From Phycisphaerae bacterium (GTDB lineage: Bacteria > Planctomycetota > Phycisphaerae > UBA1845), in contig JABWBH010000014.1 of the NCBI GenBank assembly GCA_013360585.1, forward strand, positions 84,770 to 141,710: a stretch of 56,941 bases of DNA, given 5' to 3'. This document shows, piece by piece, positions 8,660 to 18,800 of this stretch (positions are counted from its first letter, which is position 1; the number at the start of each line of letters is the position of its first letter). Position numbers and translations under genes: made by a program. The notes under the pieces are model-generated. The model was given only the letters and a program-made list of their open reading frames with translations. It had not been told where the DNA came from and ran no database searches.

Positions 8660-9772
8660 TTATGACGCCACCGTCTGCGTAGCACCGTCTTTCGCGCGCG
8701 GTCGCAGCAGCGACGCCACGACCCCCGCCAGCAGCACTCCCAGCACCACGAAAAGCAGGTACATGTTGAAGTGCTCCCCCAGCATCTGCTTCAGCCACTT
8801 GTGCGTCATCATCTTCACGCCCACGATCATCAGCACGAACGACAGCGACACCTTCAGGTAGTGGAACCGGTCGATCATCCCCGCCAGCGCGAAATACAGA
8901 CTCCGCAGCCCGAGGATCGCGAAGACGTTGCTCGTGAACACCAGGAAGGGGTCCGCCGTGATCGCAAAAATCGCCGGAATCGAGTCCACCGCGAAGATCA
9001 GGTCGGTGAACTCAACCATCACCAGCGCCAGAAGCAGCGGCGTCGCAAGAATTGTGCCCGGCTTCGCCGCGTCCACCACGCGATCCGTCTCGACCTCCGC
9101 CCCGGGAACCGGCGGCGCGTGCGACGCCGCCGACCCCGCCCGAACCAGGAAATGCTGCCCGTGAAACCGTTCCGTGATCGGCATCAGCCGCCGCGTCAGC
9201 CGCACGATGATGTTCCGGTTCGGATCCGACTCGCCGCCCTTCAGCACCAGCATTTTGACCCCGGTCACGATCAGAAACCCGCCGAAGACGTAGATGATCC
9301 ACGAAAACCGCAGGATAAGCTGCGCCCCGACCGCGATCATCGCGCCGCGCATGATCAGCGCACCGATGATGCCCCAGAAAAGAACGCGGTGCTGATACAT
9401 CGGCGGGACCGCGAAGAAGGCAAAGAGCATCGCGATCACGAAAATGTTGTCCACCGCCAGCGACTTCTCGACGAGATACCCGGTGATGTACTTCACCGCC
9501 GCGCTGCCGCCTTCGTTGTAGACCGTCCCCACCCCCGGAACCTCTTTCGGCGACGCGGTCATGAGGTCATGCGTCAGTCCCAGCCCCAGCCAGTGATGTT
9601 CGTATCCGACGTAGATGAACAACGTGAACGCAAGCCCCAGCGCGATCCAGAACACCGACCACCCCAGCGCCTCCCGGATCGAGATGACGTGCGCCTTGCG
9701 ATGAAACACCCCCAGGTCCAGCGCCAGCAGCAGCAGCACCAGCGCCACAAACCCCGCGTACATCCAGAACAT
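8660..9772 (-). CDS. TerC/Alx family integral membrane protein
   Basis: A 370-residue polytopic protein of the TerC family (tellurite resistance, Mn2+ or other metal handling, exoenzyme metalation). It has about nine hydrophobic segments, the SLAVDNIFVIAMLFAFF signature near residues 100-116, and the matching VEFTDLIFAVDSIPAIFAI motif in the second half; the acidic residues in the membrane are the presumed metal ligands. GGAG lies 6 bases before ATG 9772. The upstream in-frame extension to 9853 reads as Arg/Gly-rich filler. I looked for a Mn2+ (yybP-ykoY) riboswitch in the 140-base leader and saw none. Confidence 0.92.
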   Translation of the reverse strand: MFWMYAGFVALVLLLLALDLGVFHRKAHVISIREALGWSVFWIALGLAFTLFIYVGYEHHWLGLGLTHDLMTASPKEVPGVGTVYNEGGSAAVKYITGYLVEKSLAVDNIFVIAMLFAFFAVPPMYQHRVLFWGIIGALIMRGAMIAVGAQLILRFSWIIYVFGGFLIVTGVKMLVLKGGESDPNRNIIVRLTRRLMPITERFHGQHFLVRAGSAASHAPPVPGAEVETDRVVDAAKPGTILATPLLLALVMVEFTDLIFAVDSIPAIFAITADPFLVFTSNVFAILGLRSLYFALAGMIDRFHYLKVSLSFVLMIVGVKMMTHKWLKQMLGEHFNMYLLFVVLGVLLAGVVASLLRPRAKDGATQTVAS

Positions 9773-9912
9773 TACTTTCTCCGATCGGTGTCCGCCGGCC
9801 GTGGTGCGGCCGTCGCGGACGGACCCGGGTTCCGCCCCGATCCTTCCGCGCAAAGGACCGGGATATTACCGCGGCGCAGTCAAAAGCGAACTCCGCAACG
9901 CCGCTTTCGGGT

Positions 9913-10317
9913 TCACGCCTGAGGTTCAGGCGGCGTCAACGCAGCAATCAGGATGACGCCGATCAGGACCAACCCCACCCCCGCCCACTGCCCGACCGTC
10001 AGTCGCTCCCGTAGCAGCGGTGACAGAGACGCGAACACCGCGATGATCGCGTACCCGCCGCCGACCATCAGCGGGTACGCCAGCGATATCTTCAGCGTCC
10101 GGCTTTGCAGCGCGAACATGTAGCAGAACGCATTCAGCCCGAAACAGATCAGACCGCCCAGCAGCACCGGGTTCTTCAGGATCGTCAGCACGGCCCCCGC
10201 CGGACCGTCCTTCAGCATCCCTCCGCCGCCCGCGACGGATTTCATCCCCACCTTCATCATCAGGTTCGCAGCCGCGTTCAACACCAGCGCCACGATCAGC
10301 GCGACGACGTACTTCAT
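9913..10317 (-). CDS. EamA/SMR-like small four-helix transporter
   Basis: A 134-residue protein with four predicted membrane helices (about 2-21, 48-68, 75-97, 108-128), the size and layout of SMR/EamA half-transporters such as EmrE and ArnE/F. The AYPLMVGGGYAII segment in helix 3 is typical. It probably dimerises to export a drug, polyamine or lipid-linked substrate; which one is not visible. The ATG at 10317 is preceded by GGGCAGG at a suitable distance. It is on the same strand as terC, with 140 bases between. Confidence 0.75.
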   Translation of the reverse strand: MKYVVALIVALVLNAAANLMMKVGMKSVAGGGGMLKDGPAGAVLTILKNPVLLGGLICFGLNAFCYMFALQSRTLKISLAYPLMVGGGYAIIAVFASLSPLLRERLTVGQWAGVGLVLIGVILIAALTPPEPQA

Positions 10318-10441
10318 AGACCTGCCCTTCTCGTCTTCTCCGCAACGTTGCGCGGACGCAATCCGACCCCGGAATCCCGCTCCGCTCACCGCGACGGCAC
10401 TAGTGTCCTGAGTCGTAGGTTTGTTTCAACACGAAAGGATC

Positions 10442-10458
10442 GCGGACCTCCGGTCCGC
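10442..10458. repeat. perfect 7-bp hairpin, REP-like
   Basis: GCGGACC-TCC-GGTCCGC forms a perfect 7-base-pair stem with a 3-base loop. It lies in the ~280-base gap upstream of the small transporter gene and downstream of the metalloprotease. After it, GGCGGAACTGCCCGCT and GGTGGAACTGCCTGCC make a short degenerate direct repeat. The rest of the gap holds a terminator and no gene that I can support. Confidence 0.4.
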
Positions 10459-10565
10459 ACCCACCCGGCGGAACTGCCCGCTCGGTGGAACTGCCTGCCC
10501 TGCGAAACTGCTCACACCGCGTCAAATGCAAGGCGCTGGCAATCCCCCCTCAGCCGGAATCTCAA

Positions 10566-10602
10566 GAAAAAAGCCCCTCGCCCGCCACCGCGAACGAGGA
10601 GC
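10566..10602 (-). terminator. rho-independent terminator of the metalloprotease gene
   Basis: The minus strand reads GCTCCTCG, a 20-base loop region, CGAGGGGC, then TTTTTTCTT. The 8-bp stem contains one G-U pair and is followed by a U-tract. It lies about 70 bases after the protease stop codon. Confidence 0.65.
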
Positions 10603-10670
10603 CTCCTCACGCCTTGTCTCTCGCGCGTCGGGGACGCCTCAACGTCCTCCCTCGCCGCGCCGCATTCAGG

Positions 10671-12602
10671 TCACGGACACTGCGCCACGACGTCGTTGCG
10701 GCAGTTCGCCGGGTCCGTCAGCTTGATCGTCTTCGGACCCGTGCCGTAGCAACAGAGCACCGCCTTCGCCTTGCGGTCGAAAATGCCGACCGTGGTGGGC
10801 GTCCCGGCCATGTTGAACGTCACCGTCCATCCGTCCGTTGAGTTGTCGAAGAACACCGCCTTCGCCACCAGGTTTCCGTTGGACTTGCAGTTGCCCTTGA
10901 ACTTCTTGAGGTTGTCGCAGCGCGTGTCGATGTCCGGCAGTCCCATGTTGTGCTGGGAGAAACCCTCGTCGATCTGGCGGTAATGCGGCGAACCGTTGTC
11001 GATGTTGCCGTCGTCGTCATCCAGCGTCGCGAAGTCGATCGCAATGCCCGGCTGAATCCCAGGCGGGTGCAGCAGGATGCTGTTCAGCCACAGCTCGCGC
11101 GTGATTGACAGCCCGTTCAACCCGTCGTCGTTCAGCGCCTCGACCGTGTGCCAGACGCAGCCCGACATGATCTCGCCGCAGAAATGATTGCCGCTGTTGC
11201 ACGGATACTGCCGGTTCGCCGTGTCCCCGTTCCGCAGGCACCCCGTGTTCTGCCCGAAAAAGTCCTCGCCGACGCACGGCGTGTTCGCCGTCATCGCCGA
11301 CGCCACGTCCGCATTGCCTTCGTGATACGACCCGTATGTCGGCCAGGCGTTGTCGTGCCCCTTCTCCACGATGTGATGTCCGTACTCGTGGTAGCAGACC
11401 GTCGAGTAAGACATGTTCGGACAGCCGCTGCCCGCGCGGTAGTAATTCGTCGATAGATCGCCGTTGATGTCGTAGAACGCATTGCAAGAAGAGCTGATAT
11501 TCACCTTCGCCTTGCGCTTGTCGTTGATCGGGTAGCTGTTGTTCACCGACAGCATCAGTTCGTTGATTTCGTGCAGCTTCAGGATCGCGTTGACCTGCGC
11601 CGTCACGAACTCCGTCGGCGAGTTGTTCAGCGTAAAATTGCCCGGACCCGGCGGCGTCACGCTCTGGCTGACGGAAAGGTCGCCCCCCGTCCCGTGATTG
11701 TCCACGTCGAAAAGCCGACCGTTCAGATCCACGACGATCGTCACGGGCGAATTCCCCGGGTTCGAAACCGTGTAATTCCCGTTGTCGTCCGTGTACGTCT
11801 GTGCATTGTTGCTCTGGTTCGTGATGTGGGCGTCGCCGATCGGCATAAGCGCCGCAGGATTGTTCCCCTGGTCCGGTTTCAGCCCCGGCGTCGCCTTGCC
11901 CTGGACGTTTCCGGATACGTCGATGTGCAGCCGGCCGTCATGCCGGTCGAGGATCGCCCCGTCGCGGGCACCCACGTAGACCAGCCAGTTCTCGTAGGCG
12001 TGGATGTCGTCGATCGTCGCCGTCAGCTTCCACGTCAGCGCCGGTTCCCCCGCGCGCGGGTAAATGACCAGCTCCGGCTCCGTGAAAATGTTGAGGTGCG
12101 CGTATTCCGCCTGCACGACGCGCGTCGCCTCGAAGGCGTCGATCGTCGGCGTCGTCGAGAACCCGTCGGGGATCTCGAAAAGGTCCGCATTCACCAGCAC
12201 CACGCCGTTCTCCGCGTTCCGCACCAGCGCCGTGATCCAGCATGTGTCCACCCGCACCCCGTTGTACACGTGCGCGTACGTGAACGCCGTGAACTTCCCG
12301 CCCATCACGTCCTGCGAACCGTTCGGCGCCAGCTCCGCGGCCCCGACGCCCCACATTCCTGAGTACCGCGCGATGAACGCATCCGCAGCCTCCCGCGCCG
12401 TGGCGCCCGTCGAGAACGCCCGACCCCAGACCTGCATCAACCGGCCTGACGCCTCGTCATGACGCAGATGCGCCTGCGGTTGCTCCTGTGCAAAGGTCGC
12501 TTCACTCGTCTGCCGCAGGTCGTTCGCACCGAACGCCGCTGTCGTCAGAAGCGCCGCCGTCGCGCCTACACTCGCCGCCCTCCCCAGCCGATTCCAATTC
12601 AT
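10671..12602 (-). CDS. secreted zinc metalloprotease, HEXXH gluzincin type
   Basis: A 643-residue protein with a signal peptide (residues 1 to about 25, cleavage after AFG), an FTP/PepSY-like propeptide region (about 40-220), a carboxypeptidase-regulatory-like beta domain (about 225-300), and a catalytic domain with HEYGHH near residue 405 as zinc site. HEGNADVASA about 20 residues later supplies the likely third ligand Glu, as in thermolysin-related gluzincins and M36-like enzymes. Several Cys in the catalytic part suggest disulfides. AAGGGGAG precedes ATG 12602, and a terminator follows the stop. The likely role is extracellular protein degradation. Confidence 0.85.
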   Translation of the reverse strand: MNWNRLGRAASVGATAALLTTAAFGANDLRQTSEATFAQEQPQAHLRHDEASGRLMQVWGRAFSTGATAREAADAFIARYSGMWGVGAAELAPNGSQDVMGGKFTAFTYAHVYNGVRVDTCWITALVRNAENGVVLVNADLFEIPDGFSTTPTIDAFEATRVVQAEYAHLNIFTEPELVIYPRAGEPALTWKLTATIDDIHAYENWLVYVGARDGAILDRHDGRLHIDVSGNVQGKATPGLKPDQGNNPAALMPIGDAHITNQSNNAQTYTDDNGNYTVSNPGNSPVTIVVDLNGRLFDVDNHGTGGDLSVSQSVTPPGPGNFTLNNSPTEFVTAQVNAILKLHEINELMLSVNNSYPINDKRKAKVNISSSCNAFYDINGDLSTNYYRAGSGCPNMSYSTVCYHEYGHHIVEKGHDNAWPTYGSYHEGNADVASAMTANTPCVGEDFFGQNTGCLRNGDTANRQYPCNSGNHFCGEIMSGCVWHTVEALNDDGLNGLSITRELWLNSILLHPPGIQPGIAIDFATLDDDDGNIDNGSPHYRQIDEGFSQHNMGLPDIDTRCDNLKKFKGNCKSNGNLVAKAVFFDNSTDGWTVTFNMAGTPTTVGIFDRKAKAVLCCYGTGPKTIKLTDPANCRNDVVAQCP

Positions 12603-12691
12603 CCGATCTTCTCCCCTTGTTCGCCCGGTTGCGCGGGCGTCCCCACGAACGTCGGGCGCCGACAGCCCGATCTCCCCCGGAGGCAGGGGCT

Positions 12692-12697
12692 ATCTTA
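12692..12697 (-). promoter_or_regulatory. candidate -10 box of the metalloprotease gene
   Basis: The minus strand reads TAAGAT about 90 bases before the start codon; upstream GGGACT is a weak -35 at a spacing of 17. The -10 has the TAnnnT form, but support is limited. Confidence 0.3.
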
Positions 12698-12833
12698 CCA
12701 CAACGGGCGGGGAAAGTCCCACGAAGTCCGGCTGGATCCGGCCGTGAGCTTTCTTGCAGGAAAGAAGTCGAGGCGACGACACGGTGCAGCGCCGACCCGA
12801 ATTCGCAGACCGCGCCAATCCGGTCACTGACGA

Positions 12834-15821
12834 TCACGCCGGTTGCAGGACGTCACGGGCGGGCGACGCCGATTCAGGCGAAAACCCGTGCCTCAGCGTG
12901 TTCTCACTGATCGTCCGCGGCACGAGCATCGCCTCCACCAGCGACGCATCACCGACCCGGATGCCCGCGCCCCACGCAGCCGGGCCCCCGACCGGGTGAC
13001 GATCGACCTCGCCGCCCACCGTGGGTCGGTTGATGAAAAGCGCCCCGACCTCGAGGGACTCCCGCGCCAGGGCGATGTTCGCTGGACTCCGCGAATACAA
13101 TCCGCCGACCAGCGCTCCGCCCTCCGCGTTCACGCGCCGGATCGCTTCGGAGACATCCGCGCATCTCGCCACCTCGAGAACCGGCCCTGCGGCCCGCGCC
13201 GCATGACGACCCGCTCCCACGTCCGCCACAACGATCGCCGGAGCAACGTAGCACTCGCCCAGACCGTCCGGCGCATGACCCTCGTAAATCAGGCGCCCCG
13301 CGGCCCGCGCGGCGTCGAGTCGCGCTCGGACCGCACCCGCAGCGGCAGCGCTCCTCAGCGGCCCGACGTGCGTCGCAGGATCCTCCGGATTTCCGACTCT
13401 CAGGCTCGACAACGCCTCGCTGAGACGCTCGCAGAAGACGTCACAGATTCCGTCAACCACAAAAAGGCGCGTTGCCGCGTCGCGCTTCTGACCGCAATAC
13501 GCAAGCCCCGACACGACCACCCCGGCCAGCGCCGCATCCAGATCGGCGTCGTCATCCACGAGGATCGGGTTCGGACCCCACGCCTCGCCGATGAACACAC
13601 GCCGCAGCGACACCGGCGCGCCCTCCCCGAGGCATGCTGCCCGCAACCGCGCGCACACGTCCGCATCGGCAAACGTCGCCACGACGCGCACGTCCGCATG
13701 CCTTACCGCATGATCGCGCACCGCGTCGCTGGCCGGCGCCACTACCGCCGCAACCTCCGCAGGAAGCCCACCTCGCCGTCCTACTTCCGCCAGAAGGTTC
13801 AACGCGGGCGCCGCCTCCGCCGCCGGCAGCACCAGCACCACGTTCCCTGCCGCCAGCGCCGCCGACATGCCGGCCGCCGCGCACGCCAGCGGAGAACCCG
13901 CCCCGCAGAACACCGCGGTCAGTCCTCGCGACGCATAACGAACGACATTGTCCTCGCCCGGAACGCCGCGACGCCGCGGAAACGCGTCAAGACCGGACAT
14001 GCATGCCGCGTGAAACCGAAGGTAATCCAACGCCTGCGCAACCTCCGCGTCCGCCTCGCGCCACAACATCCCGCAATGAACCACCAGCGCCGCCGCGATG
14101 GCATACCGCTCCGCCTCCACGCCGTCCGCCCAGCGCAGCAACCGCGCGCACCGCTCCTCCACCGCCGTCCGCCGCCACGCCTCGCCCCCGCGAGCCAGCC
14201 GCGCCGCTTCCAGGTCCACCCGAACCGTGTCCGCCGCGAGGGATGCCGATGCCGCATGAAGATCGCCGTGATCGTCTCCGTCCGCGGAAGACCCCTTGCG
14301 GATCCGCGCGAGCGCAGTCCGCATGCGCTCTCGTGCGTCCTCCGTCGAAAACCCGATCCGCGCAGTCTGACGAAACGTTGGCATGTGTCTCTCCAGTTCG
14401 TTCGGCGGCGAGGCGTAACTCAGTTTCGGCAGCGACGAACTCCGCGGCCGCCGCACTGCGGGGTCCGCAAGTCGCTCCGCATACCGCGCCCGATCCGCAA
14501 ACCCCTGCTTCAGAAAGGAATCGTTCGACGTGTTCTCCAGCAGTCGGCGGATCAGGTACGCCATCCCGGGCAGCATGTCCCCGTAAGGCGCGTATACGCG
14601 GAGACACCGACCCATCCCGGCCACCGCCGTCTTCAGCGGATCGCCCATCCCGTAAAGCATCTGACACTCGTACCCCTCGATCGGAACGCCAAGATGCTCC
14701 GCCCACGCCATCACCGCCGCGATCGTCCGCACGTTGTGGCTCGCAAAGCACGGCCGGATCAGCCCACGCTCCCCCAGCATCGTCCGCGCCATCCGCTCAT
14801 AACACGCGTCCGACTCCCACTTCTGCGTCCACACCGGCGGCGCCGTATGATTCCGCACCGCCGTGGCGACCTCCGAATCCCAGTACGCCCCTTTCACCAG
14901 CCGCACCGCAAAACGAGTCTCCCGGCGCCTCGCGTAATCCAGTATCCGCTTCAGATCCTTCTCGCCGTCCCGCAGGTACGCCTGAACCACGATCCCCACG
15001 TCCGGAAAATCCCGGAACTCCGGCTCGCTCATCACGGACTCAAAAAGATCGAACGTCAACGCCCGGTGCTTCGTCGACTCGATGTCGATGTTGACGAACG
15101 CCCCGAGTTCCCGGGCGCGCCGCAGCAGCGGCCGAAGCCGTCTTGCCACCGACTCGATCGACGTCTCCGGCGTCCCCGGGTCGAAGTGCGGGTCCATCCC
15201 CGTCAGCTTGATCGAAATGTTCACGCGCGGCTGCGGGCCGAACTCCGTCTCATCGAGGATCGCCACGCCCGGCCAGTCTCGCGCAACCGGACACAAACGC
15301 TCCAGTGCGTCATGAAACACGCCGACGTAGGCGTCCGCGCGGGCGTCGCTCGTCGTCGACTCGCCCAGCACGTCCAGCGTGAACGTCATCCGCTCCCGCC
15401 GAAGACGCTCCAGCGTCGCCCGAACCGACTCCGTGTCATGACCGGTAATGAAGCGGCCCGCCATCATCCGCGCGCCGACCCTCGCGCACGCCCCGATGAG
15501 GCGGCTCGTTCGCCCTCCGCTCGCCGCCCCCCGCAGCGCCCACAGCGCCGCCCCGGGGACCGGAGCCCTCGCAGCCACGAGATACTCATGAAGGTGCCGC
15601 GAAATCTCGGCGTCGCTCCGCAACACCGGAAGGCAATCCACGAACTGGAACACCGCCGCCTTCAGCCGTGGATCGGCGTCCACCAGCCGCGTCGCCTGCT
15701 CCATCCACCACGCCCGCGCCGGGAACGCGGCCTGCGCCGCCGCCGATCGCTCGAAGATCTCCTCGCCGAGCGCCGCGATCCGCCGCTCCACGTTAGTTCC
15801 GGTTTCCCTCGCGCTTGTCAC
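12834..15821 (-). CDS. putA: PutA-like proline dehydrogenase with degenerate aldehyde dehydrogenase domain
   Basis: A 995-residue protein. Residues ~120-470 form an intact FAD proline dehydrogenase barrel: DVLGE, KLTGMDPHFD, VQAYLRD, RLVKGAYWDSE, CQMLYGMGD and RRLLENTSNDSFL are all conserved. Residues ~550-980 are homologous to P5C dehydrogenase, but the nucleophile motif GQKC reads GQKR (Arg780, codon CGC), the WNFP oxyanion region reads AGSP, the NAD-binding KPAE reads LPAAE, and no FTGS motif is visible. It should therefore oxidise proline to P5C but probably not P5C to glutamate. GTG 15821 overlaps the addA stop by 4 bases (GTGA), so the two genes are translationally coupled. No DNA-binding domain is present. 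Confidence 0.88.
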   Translation of the reverse strand: MTSARETGTNVERRIAALGEEIFERSAAAQAAFPARAWWMEQATRLVDADPRLKAAVFQFVDCLPVLRSDAEISRHLHEYLVAARAPVPGAALWALRGAASGGRTSRLIGACARVGARMMAGRFITGHDTESVRATLERLRRERMTFTLDVLGESTTSDARADAYVGVFHDALERLCPVARDWPGVAILDETEFGPQPRVNISIKLTGMDPHFDPGTPETSIESVARRLRPLLRRARELGAFVNIDIESTKHRALTFDLFESVMSEPEFRDFPDVGIVVQAYLRDGEKDLKRILDYARRRETRFAVRLVKGAYWDSEVATAVRNHTAPPVWTQKWESDACYERMARTMLGERGLIRPCFASHNVRTIAAVMAWAEHLGVPIEGYECQMLYGMGDPLKTAVAGMGRCLRVYAPYGDMLPGMAYLIRRLLENTSNDSFLKQGFADRARYAERLADPAVRRPRSSSLPKLSYASPPNELERHMPTFRQTARIGFSTEDARERMRTALARIRKGSSADGDDHGDLHAASASLAADTVRVDLEAARLARGGEAWRRTAVEERCARLLRWADGVEAERYAIAAALVVHCGMLWREADAEVAQALDYLRFHAACMSGLDAFPRRRGVPGEDNVVRYASRGLTAVFCGAGSPLACAAAGMSAALAAGNVVLVLPAAEAAPALNLLAEVGRRGGLPAEVAAVVAPASDAVRDHAVRHADVRVVATFADADVCARLRAACLGEGAPVSLRRVFIGEAWGPNPILVDDDADLDAALAGVVVSGLAYCGQKRDAATRLFVVDGICDVFCERLSEALSSLRVGNPEDPATHVGPLRSAAAAGAVRARLDAARAAGRLIYEGHAPDGLGECYVAPAIVVADVGAGRHAARAAGPVLEVARCADVSEAIRRVNAEGGALVGGLYSRSPANIALARESLEVGALFINRPTVGGEVDRHPVGGPAAWGAGIRVGDASLVEAMLVPRTISENTLRHGFSPESASPARDVLQPA

Positions 15822-18800
15822 TTCCGTCCTCGCTCCGCCCTCCGCGCCGGAAAACTACCGGGCTCGTCCGGCACCGTCCAACGCCCGCTCCCCCGCGACT
15901 CAATCACACGCCGTGCCGACAGAAACACCAGGTGACACACCGCCACCGGCTTCCGGAATACCTTCGTCATCGCCCGCGCGTACGACGACACCTGAGGCGC
16001 GTACTCCGTCGCGCGCCCCGCAACCGCCTCCGCTGTCAGGCGGTCCGTCTTGTAATCCACCAGTTCGATCACCCCGTCTTCCTCCAGCGCCAGATCGACA
16101 ATCCCGCGGACAAGCACCCGGTCTTCGGTCGCCGCATCCGCGATCCCGCCGTCCGCAGACGCCGCCGGTCCCAGCTCAATAAACGCCAGCTCCCGGTGCA
16201 GGCACACTCCGGGCGACGCAAGACGCGAAGCAAGCGGCGTGCCGAGAAACCACGCCACCGCCTCCACGTCGATCAGGCCCGCGTCTTCATCCGACAGAAC
16301 CCGTTGCGCAATCAGCTCGGCGATCTGGGGTTCCGGTCCTTCCCGGAGGGCGCGCGGAAACTCCAGATGTTGCAGCAACCGGTGCGTCGCGATCCCGCGC
16401 CGGCGCGCAACCTCCGCCCCGGTTCCCGACTCTTCCAGCGACCGCGCCGCCGCCCCCACGACGCGCGTCTCACGCGCATCCGCAGCGTCGTCGAAGGCTC
16501 GCTTCAACTCGCTTGCCGCCGTCACCGCCGGAACCGACGAGGCGGCAAGATGCGGATAAAGATAGTCCACGCACGTCAGCACCTCGCGCGTCGCCCCGCC
16601 CGGATTAATCGGCTCGTCTTCGGGCAACGGCGCAAGTCCGGCGACCGCCCTGCGGAGGTCCGCAGCACGACCTCCCCGCGCCTCTTCTTCAGGCAATCCC
16701 TGGCTGACACCCTCCGAAGTCCACGCGAAAACCCCCGCCACCGCGCCCGCCGGCAACCGCTCTGCCCCCGCGTCCTTCTCCCCCGATCCCCAGAACACCC
16801 GGTCCGGTCCGACGCAACGCAACGCCGCGAGAACCCAGTTGATCGGCGCGTCCGCCGTCCGCACTTCCGCAGCCGCGTCGTCGATGTTGACGCGGACCTC
16901 GTCGCCGTCGTTTTCAGGCATGACGCGAGGACTGGCCGTCAGGATCAGCCGGTCCTCTGCTCGCGTCATCGCCACGTAAAGAACACGCATCTCCTCCTCG
17001 ATAAGATGACTCTCCAGCTCGTCACGCACCAGCAGATGCGCCAGGGACGGATACTCGAGGAATCTCTCTCGATCGACGACCCGCAGACCCAGCCCCCGCG
17101 CCCTCCCGAAAAGCATCGCCCCCGCCAGATCCTTCCGGTTCAGCGCCGCTCCCAGTCCGGCGACAAAAACCACCGGAAACTGAAGCCCCTTGCTCGCGTG
17201 GATCGTCATGATCCGCACCGCGTCCGCGCCGCCCCCGCGCGAGGACGCCGACGCCGGCCGACGCGCCTCATCCTCCAGCAACTCCACGTAACGCAGAAAC
17301 CGGTGCAGCCCCTGACGATGAAAGGTGGCGAACCGACCGGCGTGATCATGCAGCTTCAGCAGATTCGCGCGGCGCGCCGCGCCGTCCGGCGCGCCGCCGG
17401 CCCGCGCCAGGTGTCCCGACCGGTCGTACAACTCCCCGAGCACCTCCGCCAGCGGATGCTCCCGCGCGGACCGACGGAAGTAAACGATCGTCTCGAAGGC
17501 CTCTCGAAGTCGGTCGCGCAGCTCGCGGTCGCCCCCTGTCTCCGCATACTGCGCCGCCGCCAGGTGAAACGGAACACCGGGCGATGCGAGTCGGACCTCG
17601 ACCAGTTCCGTCACGCTCAACGAGGGTCCGAACATTCCGCTCCGCAGCGCCGACGCCAGCGGCACATCCTGGCGAGGGTTGTCCAACACACGCAGCGCCG
17701 CGATCACCTCTCGGATCTCCCGCGACTCCAGAAAGTCGCCTCCCGCATCCGCGTACGCCGGGATGCCCCGCCGCGTCAGCATCCGCTCGATCAACCGCGC
17801 GTTCACCCGCGCCGCACGGACCAGCACCGCGAAGTCCGCAAAGCCCAGCGGCGCACCGTCGCGCCGCACGGCGCCGCCAGCCGTCAGACGCAGAATCCGC
17901 GCCGCGATCAGATGCGCCTCTCGCTCGATCGTCGACCACTGCGAGGGATCCTCTCCCCCGTCTGCCTCAGGCGACTCCGGCGGCTCGTCCTCAAACGCAC
18001 CCTCGTCCACCGGTTGCCGCGGGATCAGGTGGACCTCGACCGCGGGCGCGCTCCACTCCGGGCGCTCCTCCCGCGCATGACGCAGGTACGCCGCCTCGTC
18101 GTAGTCGATCAACCCGCCTCCAGGCCGCCACAACACCTCGAACACGAGGTTTACGAACTCGATCACCTTCGAACTGCTGCGGAAATTGTGCTGCAAAGGA
18201 ACGACGCAACCGCCGTCGCCGAGCGCCCCCAGCGCCTTGGCCCGCTCCAGAAAGATCGCCGGCTCTGCCAGCCGGAACCGGTAGATGCTCTGCTTCACGT
18301 CCCCCACGACGAAAAGGTTCCCCGAAGCCCTGTCTTCGCGGCTCGCCGCCGCGATAATCGCCGCCTGCACCGGATTGATGTCCTGAAACTCATCGACCAG
18401 TACATGCCTGAACCGGCGCCGCGCCTCGCGCGCAGCCTCCGTCTCCGCTCCGCCGGACCGCCCCTCGTTTCCGTCGCCGACAAGCACGCGCAGCGCAAGC
18501 CGCTCCAGGTCGGCGAAATCGAGCACGTTCTCGATCCGCTTACGCTCCGCATATCCGTTGCGGAACGACTCCACGAGCGCCAGCAGCGTCTTCGCATAAG
18601 GCGTCGTACGCTTCAGCCCGTCAAGAAACTCCTCCGTCGTAAAAAGCGCTACCCCTTCCTGCACACGCTTCTTGAACCGCCCGACCACCGCGTCGAAATC
18701 GTCGAGCGCCCGGTTGAGCGCCTCATCCTCCGGCGACGGGTCTCGTTTGTTCCGCCGCGCGCCCGGCGGCTTCTGCGGATCGATCGCCGCCAACTCCGCG

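Noticed and set aside
9773-9912. Possible Mn2+ (yybP-ykoY) riboswitch before terC
   Set aside because: The conserved loop sequences were not found; only a GGAG ribosome-binding site is clear.
12746-12763. Hairpin CTTTC/GAAAG after the PutA-like gene as terminator
   Set aside because: The stem is only 5 bp and no U-tract follows on the minus strand.
12843-15935. Very long open frame (1030 codons) on the plus strand across the PutA-like gene
   Set aside because: Arg/His/Pro-rich antisense shadow of a GC-rich gene; the minus strand encodes clear proline dehydrogenase motifs.
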